From: Allomuricauda sp. CAU 1633
GTDB lineage: Bacteria; Bacteroidota; Bacteroidia; Flavobacteriales; Flavobacteriaceae
Direction: 5' to 3'
DNA: 64,000 nucleotides
Assembly (NCBI RefSeq): GCF_017313225.1
Contig: NZ_JAFLNE010000001.1
Span: forward strand, 806,001-870,000
The stretch's first letter is position 1, and each line of letters starts with the position of its first letter. The notes under the pieces were generated by a model that worked only from the letters and a program-made list of their open reading frames with translations, did no database searches and was not told the origin of the DNA. This document shows positions 36,257-45,091 of the stretch, piece by piece. The translations under genes were made by a program, and so were the position numbers.

Positions 36257-37191
36257 AAGGCTTCCAATATTTTTTTCAGGACAATTTGTGCCGAAAAGGT
36301 TCTATTCAATGCTTGGTTGATTACCAGCGAGTTATTGCCATCCAAAACGGCATCTTCCACAACAATGTTCCTTCTCACGGGTAGGCAGTGCATAAATTGG
36401 GCCTTTCCCAATTTTTGTTGCGTCATGGTCCAGTTTAGGTCTTGGTGCAGCACTTTCCCGTAATTGGTATAACTGCTCCAATTTTTCACATAGACAAAAT
36501 CGGCATCCTTGAGTGCTTTTTCTTGATTGTACTCAATTTGGCACCCTTGGGTGATCTTGGGGTTGAGTTCGTACCCTTTGGGGTGGGTGATGATAAATTC
36601 CGCATCCTGCAACTTCATCATTTGGGTAAATGAATTGGCTACGGCATGAGGCAAAGCCTTTGGATGGGGCGCCCAAGACAAAACTACTTTTGGTCTTGGC
36701 TTTGGGGTGTGCTCTGCTAAAGTTATGGCATCTGCCAAAGCCTGCAAAGGATGACCCGTAGAACTTTCCATATTTACCACGGGAACCGAAGCATATTTGG
36801 CGAAACCGTTCAATACTTCTTCGGCCTCATCCTTTTCCCTGTCCTTTAAATCGGGAAAGGCACGAATGGCCACAATGTCGCAATATTGGGACACCACTTG
36901 CGCAGCTTCCTTGATGTGCTCCGAAGTTCCTTGGTCCATCACAGAACCATCTTGGTATTCCAAAACCCAGCTTTCGCTGCCGAAATTCATGATCATGACT
37001 TCCATACCCAATTGCATGGCGGCTTTTTGTGTGCTCAACCGTGTTCTCAAGCTATTGTTGAAAAACAGCAGGCACAAGGTTTTGTGTTTGCCCAAATCTT
37101 CAAACTGATAAGGGTTTTGTTTTAAGGTAATTGCTTCGTCCACCCAATCGGGGAGGGACTCAATATCGTTAACAGATAAAAAATGCTTCAT
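36253..37191 (-). CDS. argF': N-acyl-L-ornithine carbamoyltransferase (ArgF')
   Basis: A 312-residue transcarbamylase that acts on N-acylated ornithine rather than ornithine. The carbamoyl-phosphate loop is FFNNSLRTRLSTQKAAMQLGM, the distinct SLRTRxS form of this branch, with HPLQALADAITL and FMHCLPVRRNIVVEDAVLD further on. In the Bacteroides fragilis N-succinyl enzyme the residue I align to position 90 is Pro, and in the Xanthomonas N-acetyl enzyme the equivalent is Glu. Here it is Ser90 (MDQGTSEHIKEAA). The acyl group used is therefore open. ATGA overlaps exist at both ends of the gene. Confidence 0.94.
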   Translation of the reverse strand: MKHFLSVNDIESLPDWVDEAITLKQNPYQFEDLGKHKTLCLLFFNNSLRTRLSTQKAAMQLGMEVMIMNFGSESWVLEYQDGSVMDQGTSEHIKEAAQVVSQYCDIVAIRAFPDLKDREKDEAEEVLNGFAKYASVPVVNMESSTGHPLQALADAITLAEHTPKPRPKVVLSWAPHPKALPHAVANSFTQMMKLQDAEFIITHPKGYELNPKITQGCQIEYNQEKALKDADFVYVKNWSSYTNYGKVLHQDLNWTMTQQKLGKAQFMHCLPVRRNIVVEDAVLDGNNSLVINQALNRTFSAQIVLKKILEAL

Positions 37192-38315
37192 TTTAATGCG
37201 TTTTGCAGGGCTTCAAAAAATAGGTCTACGTGTTCTTTGGTGATGTTCAATGCGGGCAAAAACCGCAATAACTTCTTGTTTTTGGCACTGCCGGTAAAAA
37301 TATGTTGCTCATAGATGAGTTTTTTTCTCAGGTCGGCTACTTCAAAGTCAAACTCAAGGCCAATCATCAACCCCCTACCTTTTATGTTCTTGATTTCTGG
37401 AATTTCTTGGGTCTTTTCCCTAAAATAAGCTCCCAATTCATCAGCGTTTTTGGTGAGATCTTCACTTTCCAATACTTCCAAAACGGCCATACTTGCCGCA
37501 CAGGCCAAGTGATTTCCACCAAAGGTGGTTCCTAAAAGCCCGTATGAAGGCTTAAAGGTTTCATGAATCAATACGCCGCCAACCGGAAAGCCGTTGCCCA
37601 TTCCTTTTGCGATGGAAATGATATCGGGTTGAATTCCATGGTGTTGAAAAGCAAAGAATTTTCCGCTTCTACCATACCCTGATTGGACTTCATCGGCAAT
37701 CAAAACAACATTATGCTCCTTACATTTTTCAGCGATGAATTGATAAAACGCTGTAGTAGGTTCGTCCAGTCCGCCCACACCCTGGATGGCTTCCAAGATC
37801 ACGGCACAATACTCATCCGAAGTAATTGTGTTTTCAAACGCCTCAAAATCATTCAGTGTGAGAAACGTAACCGCCTGTTGCTTGTTGATGGGGGCATTGA
37901 TACTTGGATTGTCCGTAACGGCAACTGCAGCCGAGGTCCTTCCATGAAAACTGTTGTTAAATGCGATGACTTTGGATTTTCCCGTGTGGAACGATGCCAT
38001 TTTAAGCGCATTTTCATTGGCTTCCGCCCCAGAATTGCACATGAACAGGTCATATTCCTCGCAACCTGAAAGTTCACCCAACTTTTCCGCCAATTCCTCT
38101 TGAATGGGATTTTGGATGGAATTGCTGTAAAATGCAATCTTGTCCAATTGATCCTTGATTCGCTTTACGTAATGTGGATGGGTATGTCCAATGGAAATCA
38201 CGGCATGACCGCCATAAAAGTCCCAATATTTTTGTCCTTTATCATCCCAAACCTCAATGCCTTTGGCAGAAACCGGGGTGACATCATATAATGGATATAC
38301 GTCAAATAATTTCAT
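37188..38315 (-). CDS. argD: Acyl-ornithine aminotransferase (class III, PLP)
   Basis: A 375-residue class-III aminotransferase that converts N-acyl-glutamate semialdehyde to N-acyl-ornithine. The PLP lysine lies in IISIAKGMGNGFPVGGVLI (SxAKGxGNG), with the phosphate-binding CNSGAEANENALKMA and the VLIADEVQSGYGRSGKFFA segment holding the Asp that pairs with the ring nitrogen. Four-base overlap with the carbamoyltransferase gene and a 3-base gap to proC show tight operon structure. Confidence 0.96.
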   Translation of the reverse strand: MKLFDVYPLYDVTPVSAKGIEVWDDKGQKYWDFYGGHAVISIGHTHPHYVKRIKDQLDKIAFYSNSIQNPIQEELAEKLGELSGCEEYDLFMCNSGAEANENALKMASFHTGKSKVIAFNNSFHGRTSAAVAVTDNPSINAPINKQQAVTFLTLNDFEAFENTITSDEYCAVILEAIQGVGGLDEPTTAFYQFIAEKCKEHNVVLIADEVQSGYGRSGKFFAFQHHGIQPDIISIAKGMGNGFPVGGVLIHETFKPSYGLLGTTFGGNHLACAASMAVLEVLESEDLTKNADELGAYFREKTQEIPEIKNIKGRGLMIGLEFDFEVADLRKKLIYEQHIFTGSAKNKKLLRFLPALNITKEHVDLFFEALQNALK

Positions 38316-38318
38316 CTT

Positions 38319-39113
38319 TTACCCCTTTTTAATTTGGCTGATTTTTTCAAATGAGCTCACAATACCTCGGATAAGCGAGGAACTCAACCCTTGATGTTCC
38401 ATCTCGTTCAATCCCTCAATGGTACAACCTTTGGGCGTGGTCACTCTGTCAATTTCTTCTTCGGGGTGACTTCCGGATTCAATGAGTAGACTAGCCGCTC
38501 CATTACAGGTATGCATGGCCAATTCTTGGGCTTCCTTGGCATCAAAACCTAGCTGAATGGCACCTTGGGTAGTAGCTCGAATCAAACGCATCCAAAAGGC
38601 AATACCACTCGCGCAGATAACCGTAGCGGCCTGCATTTGTTCCTCTGGAATCTCCATGGTATGTCCCATCCGGTTAAAAATGGCCTTGGCCAAATCGATT
38701 CGTTTTTTCCCAAGTTCGTTGCTACAGATACAGGTCATGGATTTCCCCACCGAAATGGCGGTGTTGGGCATACTACGTATGATGAACTTATCCGAACCGA
38801 TGATGCCTTCAATTTTAGGAATACTAAATCCTGTAATGGTGCTTATTATTACATGCTTTTCGGTGAGCAGGTCCTTGGTCTGTTCCAAAATGGAGGTAAA
38901 ATGACCCGGTTGTACCGCAAAAATGAGAATGTCCGAGTTTTTTACCGCCTCTTCATTGTCTGAAGTAACCGTGACGTTCCCGTATTTTTCAAAATCCTTG
39001 ATGGATTTGGTGTTTCGTTTGGTGAGATACATGGTAGTGGCGCCGTTGGTGTGCAAAATGCCTTTTGCAATGGCCAATCCCAAGTTTCCTGCTCCTATGA
39101 TTGCTATTTTCAT
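38319..39113 (-). CDS. proC: Pyrroline-5-carboxylate reductase
   Basis: A 264-residue enzyme of proline formation that reduces 1-pyrroline-5-carboxylate with NAD(P)H. The Rossmann motif is KIAIIGAGNLGLAIAKGIL. The C-terminal DRVTTPKGCTIEGLNEMEHQGL is the ProC signature. Its presence inside the arginine operon links proline and arginine synthesis from glutamate and is a known Bacteroidota arrangement. Confidence 0.95.
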   Translation of the reverse strand: MKIAIIGAGNLGLAIAKGILHTNGATTMYLTKRNTKSIKDFEKYGNVTVTSDNEEAVKNSDILIFAVQPGHFTSILEQTKDLLTEKHVIISTITGFSIPKIEGIIGSDKFIIRSMPNTAISVGKSMTCICSNELGKKRIDLAKAIFNRMGHTMEIPEEQMQAATVICASGIAFWMRLIRATTQGAIQLGFDAKEAQELAMHTCNGAASLLIESGSHPEEEIDRVTTPKGCTIEGLNEMEHQGLSSSLIRGIVSSFEKISQIKKG

Positions 39114-39124
39114 GGTTTATTCTT

Positions 39125-40099
39125 TTAAAAAACTCCTGCTTTTAGTAATAGACCTTCGGTTTCAGGGAAACCAAACATCAGGTTCATATTTTGTACAGCT
39201 TGCCCGGAGGCGCCCTTTAGCAAATTATCAAGGACTGAGGTGATCAAAATCAAGCCTTCATGTTTGTGTAAATGAATATGGCATTGATTGGTGTTGACAA
39301 CCTGCTTCAAATGGATTTCCTCATCAGAAACATGAGTAAAGGCGGCATCCTTGTAAAATGCTTTGTATAGCTTTTTGGCTTCTTCCAAAGAACCTTCAAA
39401 AGAAGTATACGCTGTTGCCAAAATCCCTCGGGTAAAATTTCCTCGTGTGGGCAAAAACAATAATTTTCCAACCGAATTTCCATAGGAATCCAAACTTTCA
39501 CCTATTTCTCCCAAATGTTGATGGGTAAAAGGCTTGTACCACGAAATGTTGTTGTTCCGCCAGCTAAAATGTGAGGTCGATGACAATCCAACCCCAGCAC
39601 CGGTACTTCCAGTAACGGCATTAATGTGAATATCACTTTTCAGCAATCCGGCTTTGGCCAAAGGAAGCAGTGCCAGTTGAATGGCCGTAGCAAAACAACC
39701 GGGATTGGCGATGGCCTCCGCTGATTGTATGGCAGATTTATTCAATTCAGGAAGCCCATAAATAAAACGCTGGCCATTAAAATTAGAATCTGCCTGTAAT
39801 CTGAAATCGTTGCTGAGGTCTATGATTTTTGTTGATACTGAAAACTTATTCTCATTCAAAAAGGAGGTCGAATTCCCATGTCCCAAGCAAAGAAAAACGA
39901 CATCCACATCAGGATTTATCTCTCCAGAAAACGCCAAATCGGTCAATCCCAAGAGATCTTGATGGGCTGAGGTAATGGGTTTTCCGGCTCGAGTTGTACT
40001 GTACACAAAATCGATTTCGGTTTCAGGGTGGTTCAACAACAATCGAATGAGTTCCCCACCTGTATACCCAGAACCGCCTATGATTCCTGCTTTAATCAT
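39125..40099 (-). CDS. argC: N-acetyl-gamma-glutamyl-phosphate reductase
   Basis: A 324-residue NADPH-dependent dehydrogenase that reduces N-acyl-glutamyl phosphate to the semialdehyde. GIIGGSGYTGGELIRLLLNHP is the nucleotide-binding motif, NPGCFATAIQLALLPL holds the catalytic Cys, and FLPTRGNFTRGILATAY the later conserved loop. Its ATG overlaps the argG stop by eight bases. Confidence 0.97.
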   Translation of the reverse strand: MIKAGIIGGSGYTGGELIRLLLNHPETEIDFVYSTTRAGKPITSAHQDLLGLTDLAFSGEINPDVDVVFLCLGHGNSTSFLNENKFSVSTKIIDLSNDFRLQADSNFNGQRFIYGLPELNKSAIQSAEAIANPGCFATAIQLALLPLAKAGLLKSDIHINAVTGSTGAGVGLSSTSHFSWRNNNISWYKPFTHQHLGEIGESLDSYGNSVGKLLFLPTRGNFTRGILATAYTSFEGSLEEAKKLYKAFYKDAAFTHVSDEEIHLKQVVNTNQCHIHLHKHEGLILITSVLDNLLKGASGQAVQNMNLMFGFPETEGLLLKAGVF

Positions 40100-41282
40100 G
40101 CTTTTGATTTACGTGGTTTGCAATTTTCCCGGAATTGGACAGAATTTTGATAAAGCCTTTGGCATCATCGGCGGTCCAACCCTTGTTCATTTCTCCATAA
40201 CTTCCAAAGGAAGCGTTCATCAAATCATGGTCCGAAGCGATGCCGTTCAATTCAAATCGGTACGGATGCAAGGTTACAAAGACCTCTCCGGAAACATTCT
40301 TTTGGGTATCGGTCAAAAAGGCTTCAATATTTCGCATCACTTCATCCAGATAGTTTCCTTCGTGCAACAACATGCCATAAAAATTGGCCATTTGCTCTTT
40401 TTGGTACTGTTGCCATTTGCTCAAGGTGTGTTTTTCCAATAAATGGTGTGCCTTGATGATAATCAAAGGCGCAGCAGCCTCAAAACCAACCCGACCTTTG
40501 ATTCCGATGATGGTATCACCCACATGGATGTCCCTACCAATAGCATATTTGGAGGCAATGGCCTCTAATTTTTCAATGTTGGCCACAGGAGTATCTTTTT
40601 CGCCATCCAAGGCTACGAGTTCCCCTTTTTCAAAAGTCAACTTTAGTTCTTTGGGCAATTCTTTTTCCAGTTGGCTTGGATAGGCTGTTTCCGGTAAGGA
40701 AAGATGTGAAGTCAAAGTTTCTTCACCGCCTACAGATGTGCCCCACAATCCTCTGTTGATGGAATATTTGGCCTTTTCCCATGAATAGTCAATCCCATTT
40801 TGTTGCAAGTAATTGATTTCTTCTTCCCGGGCTAATCTTTTATCCCTAATAGGTGTAATGATTTCAATCTCTGGGGCCAATATTTGAAAGATCATATCAA
40901 AACGCACTTGGTCGTTACCAGCTCCGGTGCTACCGTGTGCAATATATTGGGCGCCAATTTTTTTGGCGTGGTTTATAATTTCAATGGCCTGTACAATCCG
41001 CTCCGCACTTACGGAAAGGGGGTAGGTATTGTTCCGAAGAACATTTCCGAAAATGAGGTATTTCACCACTTTTTCATAAAAATTGGAAATGGCATTGATG
41101 GAAGTGTATGTAGTTGCCCCCAAGGCAAGCGCTTTTTCCTCAATCTCCTTAATTTCAGCTTTGCTGAATCCACCGGTGTTAACGCTTACGGCATGTACTT
41201 CAAATCCTTCTTCTTTGGATAAATATTTGGCACAATAGGAAGTGTCTAATCCACCACTATAGGCTAAAACTAATTTTTTCAT
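40092..41282 (-). CDS. argG: Argininosuccinate synthase
   Basis: A 396-residue ATP-dependent ligase joining citrulline and aspartate. The N-terminal KLVLAYSGGLDTSYCAKYL is the PP-loop pyrophosphatase motif. HGSTGAGNDQVRFDM and SINRGLWGTSVGGEETL are further signatures. Length is normal. It precedes argC with an eight-base overlap. A 120-base gap with palindromic repeats separates it from the GNAT gene upstream. Confidence 0.97.
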   Translation of the reverse strand: MKKLVLAYSGGLDTSYCAKYLSKEEGFEVHAVSVNTGGFSKAEIKEIEEKALALGATTYTSINAISNFYEKVVKYLIFGNVLRNNTYPLSVSAERIVQAIEIINHAKKIGAQYIAHGSTGAGNDQVRFDMIFQILAPEIEIITPIRDKRLAREEEINYLQQNGIDYSWEKAKYSINRGLWGTSVGGEETLTSHLSLPETAYPSQLEKELPKELKLTFEKGELVALDGEKDTPVANIEKLEAIASKYAIGRDIHVGDTIIGIKGRVGFEAAAPLIIIKAHHLLEKHTLSKWQQYQKEQMANFYGMLLHEGNYLDEVMRNIEAFLTDTQKNVSGEVFVTLHPYRFELNGIASDHDLMNASFGSYGEMNKGWTADDAKGFIKILSNSGKIANHVNQKHD

Positions 41283-41298
41283 TCAAATTTATTTTTTC

Positions 41299-41376
41299 TC
41301 CCAAAAGTGGGAATCTTTATTCTTTATCAATAGTTGTGCGTTGCACCCTAAGGTCCCACTTCGACTTCGCTCAGTG
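41299..41376. repeat. Composite palindromic repeat in the GNAT-argG gap
   Basis: TCCCA-AAAG-TGGGA (41299-41312) is followed by CACTTCGACTTCGCTCAGTG (41357-41376). Both halves match the pair in the argE-argH gap in order and orientation. CTCTCAAGGGGACA follows at 41381, the inverse of the element near 25906. Confidence 0.65.
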
Positions 41377-41402
41377 CAAGCTCTCAAGGGGACATTTATA
41401 AA

Positions 41403-42029
41403 TTACTTTTCTTTTTTCTTTAGGAAAAGGGTCTCTTTTATTTCCTTTAGCCTTTGAAAAGCCTTTCCATTTAATTTTTTTGACTCTGTATTTTTTTCGC
41501 TCTTTTTTTCATTGGCGTCGTACAGCATTCCAGTGCACAGGCACATTTTTTGTTCGGTACGTGTAAGAATATCAAAATTCTTACAGGTCTGGCAACCTTT
41601 CCAGAATTCGGGGTCATTAGTAAGTTCCGAAAAAGTTACGGGCCTATATCCAAGCTCATAGTTCATTTTCATGACGGCCAGCCCAGTGGTGATCCCAAAA
41701 ATTTTGGCATCCGGAAATTTCTTTCGCGAAAGGTCAAAGACGGCCTTTTTAATTTTTTTGGCCAAACCTTGGTTTCTATAATCAGGGTGTACAATAAGCC
41801 CAGAATTGGCCACAAAATCCTTGTTGCCCCAAACCTCGATATAACAAAAGCCAGCAAATGTGTCACCGTCCAAGGCAATGACTGCATTTCCGTTTTGTAA
41901 ACGTTTCATGATATATTCGGGGGTACGTTTGGCAATTCCAGTACCGCGCACTTTGGCGGATTCCGCTATGGTGTCGCAGATAATCTGAGCGTATTTAAAA
42001 TGTGATTCGTTAGCAATTACAATATCCAT
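41403..42029 (-). CDS. GNAT-family N-acetyltransferase, candidate N-acylglutamate synthase
   Basis: A 208-residue acyltransferase with a GNAT fold: GDTFAGFCYIEVW, then SGLIVHPDYRNQGLAKKIKKAVFD, the acyl-CoA pyrophosphate loop (V-x-P-x-x-R-x-x-G-L/I). A Cys-rich segment near residues 145-170 (CQTCKNFDILTRTEQKMCLC) and a basic tail follow. It is the first gene of the arginine operon, and no argA or argJ is present, so it probably makes N-acyl-glutamate. That role is inferred from position; the four-Cys segment suggests a metal site. Confidence 0.85.
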   Translation of the reverse strand: MDIVIANESHFKYAQIICDTIAESAKVRGTGIAKRTPEYIMKRLQNGNAVIALDGDTFAGFCYIEVWGNKDFVANSGLIVHPDYRNQGLAKKIKKAVFDLSRKKFPDAKIFGITTGLAVMKMNYELGYRPVTFSELTNDPEFWKGCQTCKNFDILTRTEQKMCLCTGMLYDANEKKSEKNTESKKLNGKAFQRLKEIKETLFLKKKEK

Positions 42030-42247
42030 TGCAAGCGATTAAACAGATAAAATTAAAAAAAGATGTTTTGATGGTTTTGCGGAAATGGACTCACCTATTT
42101 CCATAGATATTAGTGCACCCTTACGGGCGACGACGTGGAGAAAATGGACGTACTGGAGCGGGGATGCTCAATGCTGTAAATATGTATTCTTGTCCTTTCA
42201 TTGCGGGATAAAAGTACAAATTAATTCCAATTGACCTAGAGATTGAT

Positions 42248-43600
42248 TTATTTTTTGAAGAAATATAACTTTTTTGAATCCCTACCTATTATTTCATAAA
42301 CAAAAAAGCCAAAGACCAAAATATACTCAATAGCCAATAACCAAAGATTCTCCTTGAAATCTGGGTTGGAATAGGCCTGATAACTAAGCACAATGGCCAA
42401 CGACCACACTAAGGGGAATCGATATTTTGTGAAAATACTTATGCCCAGCAAAAAAACAACATACCAGGGATGCACGGTGCTGGACAGAAAATAATAGCAA
42501 GACAATACCAGTACCATTGAGGTGATTACACTTTCCAGAGTGTTGTTTTTCCGAAGGAAAGCAATGAGCAAGGTGATGCCTAGAATTACTTTGGTGATGA
42601 CATTCCCGTAGGATTCAATCAGCTCCCAAGGTTTGGCTTCATATTGGGTAACTGCAATTTTTTTGACAATGTTGTAAATGCTTGCATTGAACTCGAAGTT
42701 CGAGAACCATAGCTTTAAGGTTTCGGAATAGTTGTCGATAAACGATGGTGCATAAAAGGGTAGAAGTACCAAAACACATCCTACTCCCACAAGTCCGTAG
42801 AAAAATACACTGTTCTTCAAACGAAGATATTTTAAAAAGAAGGGCAGAAATAGCAAGGGAATTAACTTCACCATGATGGACAATGCATAGATGGGTGCAG
42901 CAAAAATCCATTTCTTTTTTGAAATGAGGTACAAGGCCCAAACCAGAAAGAACAACATGACCCCTTCAAAATGGAGATTGCTCGTCAATTCAATGATGAC
43001 CAAGGGGTTCAAAAAATACCAAAAAGCCACATGTGTGGATTGGTTGAGGTTTTGGAGCAACTTTCTCCCAAAGTATAGAACGCCGATATCAGCCAAAATC
43101 AAGGTGACTCGCATAACTATGATAGACCCCAGAATACTTCCCCCTCCCAAAATAGCAGCCAAAGCAAACAGAATTTGATTGACAGGGGGATAATTGCTGA
43201 AATGTCTGGCATGGAGTGCTCCCATATTCGTGTGCAATTCCTGGGCATTCGCAATGGCCAAATCAGATTGACCAATGAGGTCGTTTGGAGTGTGTAGGTA
43301 TGGATTGAGTCCATTTTTGATGAGTTCCCCGTCCCAAATAAAGCGGTAAAAATCTTGGGAAAGGTTGGGCTCGGCGAACAAAAAAACCAATCGAAATAGA
43401 ATTCCCGCTACCAAAAGGAACTTAAAGTTCCATTTTTCAAACTGCATGAGTTTGACCATAAAAAAGAAAAGCCCTGCAAAGAGCATGAGCAGTTTTATGA
43501 AATCGGTACGGGCCAAATCGTAACCAAAACTTGCGTAGAACAATAAACTCCCGAAGACAAAGAGTATCGGGTATTTGTGCAAGCGCCAGTAAGAAAGCAT
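42248..43600 (-). CDS. Polytopic mannosyltransferase-like glycosyltransferase (GT87-like)
   Basis: A 450-residue membrane protein with about ten to twelve helices. The first periplasmic loop has QDFYRFIWDGELIKNGLNPYLHTPNDL, where the acidic residues resemble the lipid-phosphosugar-dependent glycosyltransferases of the GT-C fold (GT87/PIG-M-like). The hydrophobic remainder ends with a conserved basic tail. It follows two GT2 genes, and its product may use polyprenyl-phosphate sugar made by the first. Sugar and acceptor are unknown. Confidence 0.8.
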   Translation of the reverse strand: MLSYWRLHKYPILFVFGSLLFYASFGYDLARTDFIKLLMLFAGLFFFMVKLMQFEKWNFKFLLVAGILFRLVFLFAEPNLSQDFYRFIWDGELIKNGLNPYLHTPNDLIGQSDLAIANAQELHTNMGALHARHFSNYPPVNQILFALAAILGGGSILGSIIVMRVTLILADIGVLYFGRKLLQNLNQSTHVAFWYFLNPLVIIELTSNLHFEGVMLFFLVWALYLISKKKWIFAAPIYALSIMVKLIPLLFLPFFLKYLRLKNSVFFYGLVGVGCVLVLLPFYAPSFIDNYSETLKLWFSNFEFNASIYNIVKKIAVTQYEAKPWELIESYGNVITKVILGITLLIAFLRKNNTLESVITSMVLVLSCYYFLSSTVHPWYVVFLLGISIFTKYRFPLVWSLAIVLSYQAYSNPDFKENLWLLAIEYILVFGFFVYEIIGRDSKKLYFFKK

Positions 43601-43605
43601 GGGTT

Positions 43606-45090
43606 TTAGGCCTTGGAGGTCAACGATTTAAAGAAAACAAAACCGAAACCAAGGAACAACATCAAATGGAATGGGAACAATCCGTAGTCATTCAAAGGAA
43701 CGGCGCTGTACATTCCAAAAAGGAAGTAGATCATCAAGGCAAATTCCAAAATCATGTTGGGCGAAAGTTTCTTTGCCAAATATTTATTGCCCTTCCACGT
43801 ATCTTTAATGCTATTGATATTGAACTTGGGGGTACGTACAAATTCGCTTCGCTTGCCCAAATGGCCTTCCAAAACAGCAACGGTGTTGTGCAAAGAGAAC
43901 CCAAGTGCCACTGAAAAGAAAGTAAAAAAGAGTTTAATGTAGTCCACAAAGTTGTCAAAGCTGCTTCCCTGAATGCTTTTATACGTAAACCAATAGCAAA
44001 TGAACAGGATAATGGTGCTTATGATGAAGAAGCTGGTCACCTCAAAAATCCAACCCAAATGCCCGTACGTATTTTTGATGTAGAGCATGGGAATACTCAA
44101 CAGCGCCACAATGAATACGCAAAGGAACATGGAACTGTTCAACAAGTGCATCACTCCGTGAAACTTAGTCTTTAATGAAATGTTTTTGGATGTAATAACG
44201 CTCCAAACGGTCTTTCTGAAGTTTTCGGCACCACCTTTGTTCCAACGGAATTGCTGTGAACGTGCTGCACTGATGACCACGGGCAATTCAGCAGGAGTTT
44301 CAACATCTTCCAAATATTTGAACTTCCAGTTTTTCAATTGGGCACGGTAGCTCAAATCCAAATCCTCGGTCAAGGTATCGCCTTCCCAGTTACCGGCATC
44401 CAAAATGCATTCTTTTCTCCAGATACCCGCGGTACCGTTAAAGTTGATAAAGTGTCCTTTTGAGTTTCGCCCTACCTGCTCCAACGTAAAGTGGGCGTCC
44501 AAAGCAAAAGCCTGGATACGGGTAAGGGTGGAATAATCGCGGTTGATATGCCCCCAGCGGGTCTGTACCACACCAATTTCCTCATCCTTAAAATAGGGAA
44601 CGGTCTTTTTTAACCAATCACTCTCAGGAAGGAAGTCAGCATCAAAAATGGCAATGAACTCGCCCTTTGCAATGGCCAAACCTTCTTTTAGTGCTCCGGC
44701 TTTATATCCTTTTCGATTTTCCCTACGGATGTGTTGGATATCGAGTCCGTCTTTTTGAAGTTCCTCGATTCGTTTTGCGGTTTCTATGACGGAATCATCA
44801 GTAGAGTCGTCCAGAACCTGAATTTCCAACTTACTTTTTGGGTATTCTATTTTGGCGATATTGTCCAACAAACGCTCCATGACATACTCTTCGTTGTAAA
44901 TGGGGAGCTGTATGGTGACAAACGGTATTTCCTTGGGATCTAGCAGGTTGAATTTGGGAGCTTCATCATTTCGCTTTTTGTAACCTAGGTAATTGATCAA
45001 CAGATTTAATTGCGAAAGACTGTAAAAGAAAATCAAAATTAAGGCTGTACTATAAATAGCGACGATGATAAGAGCAATTGTGAGTCCCAT
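43606..45090 (-). CDS. Cellulose-synthase-like GT2 glycosyltransferase
   Basis: A 494-residue processive-type GT2 enzyme. An N-terminal helix is followed by the catalytic domain: VTIQLPIYNEEYVMERLL, IQVLDDSTDDS, AIFDADFLPESD (DxD), LTEDLDLSYRAQLK (TED) and QQFRWNKGGAENFRK (QxxRW). Four helices form the C-terminal channel half. All catalytic motifs for polymerisation or transfer of a glycan from an NDP-sugar are intact. The polymer is not known. It is the middle gene of a three-gene operon, with only a few bases between genes. Confidence 0.9.
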   Translation of the reverse strand: MGLTIALIIVAIYSTALILIFFYSLSQLNLLINYLGYKKRNDEAPKFNLLDPKEIPFVTIQLPIYNEEYVMERLLDNIAKIEYPKSKLEIQVLDDSTDDSVIETAKRIEELQKDGLDIQHIRRENRKGYKAGALKEGLAIAKGEFIAIFDADFLPESDWLKKTVPYFKDEEIGVVQTRWGHINRDYSTLTRIQAFALDAHFTLEQVGRNSKGHFINFNGTAGIWRKECILDAGNWEGDTLTEDLDLSYRAQLKNWKFKYLEDVETPAELPVVISAARSQQFRWNKGGAENFRKTVWSVITSKNISLKTKFHGVMHLLNSSMFLCVFIVALLSIPMLYIKNTYGHLGWIFEVTSFFIISTIILFICYWFTYKSIQGSSFDNFVDYIKLFFTFFSVALGFSLHNTVAVLEGHLGKRSEFVRTPKFNINSIKDTWKGNKYLAKKLSPNMILEFALMIYFLFGMYSAVPLNDYGLFPFHLMLFLGFGFVFFKSLTSKA

Positions 45091-45091
45091 A

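Noticed and set aside
36253..37191. Ordinary ornithine carbamoyltransferase
   Set aside because: The loop FFNNSLRTRLSTQ differs from the STRTR form of OTCase, and the operon has a deacylase acting late, so the N-acyl-ornithine branch fits better.
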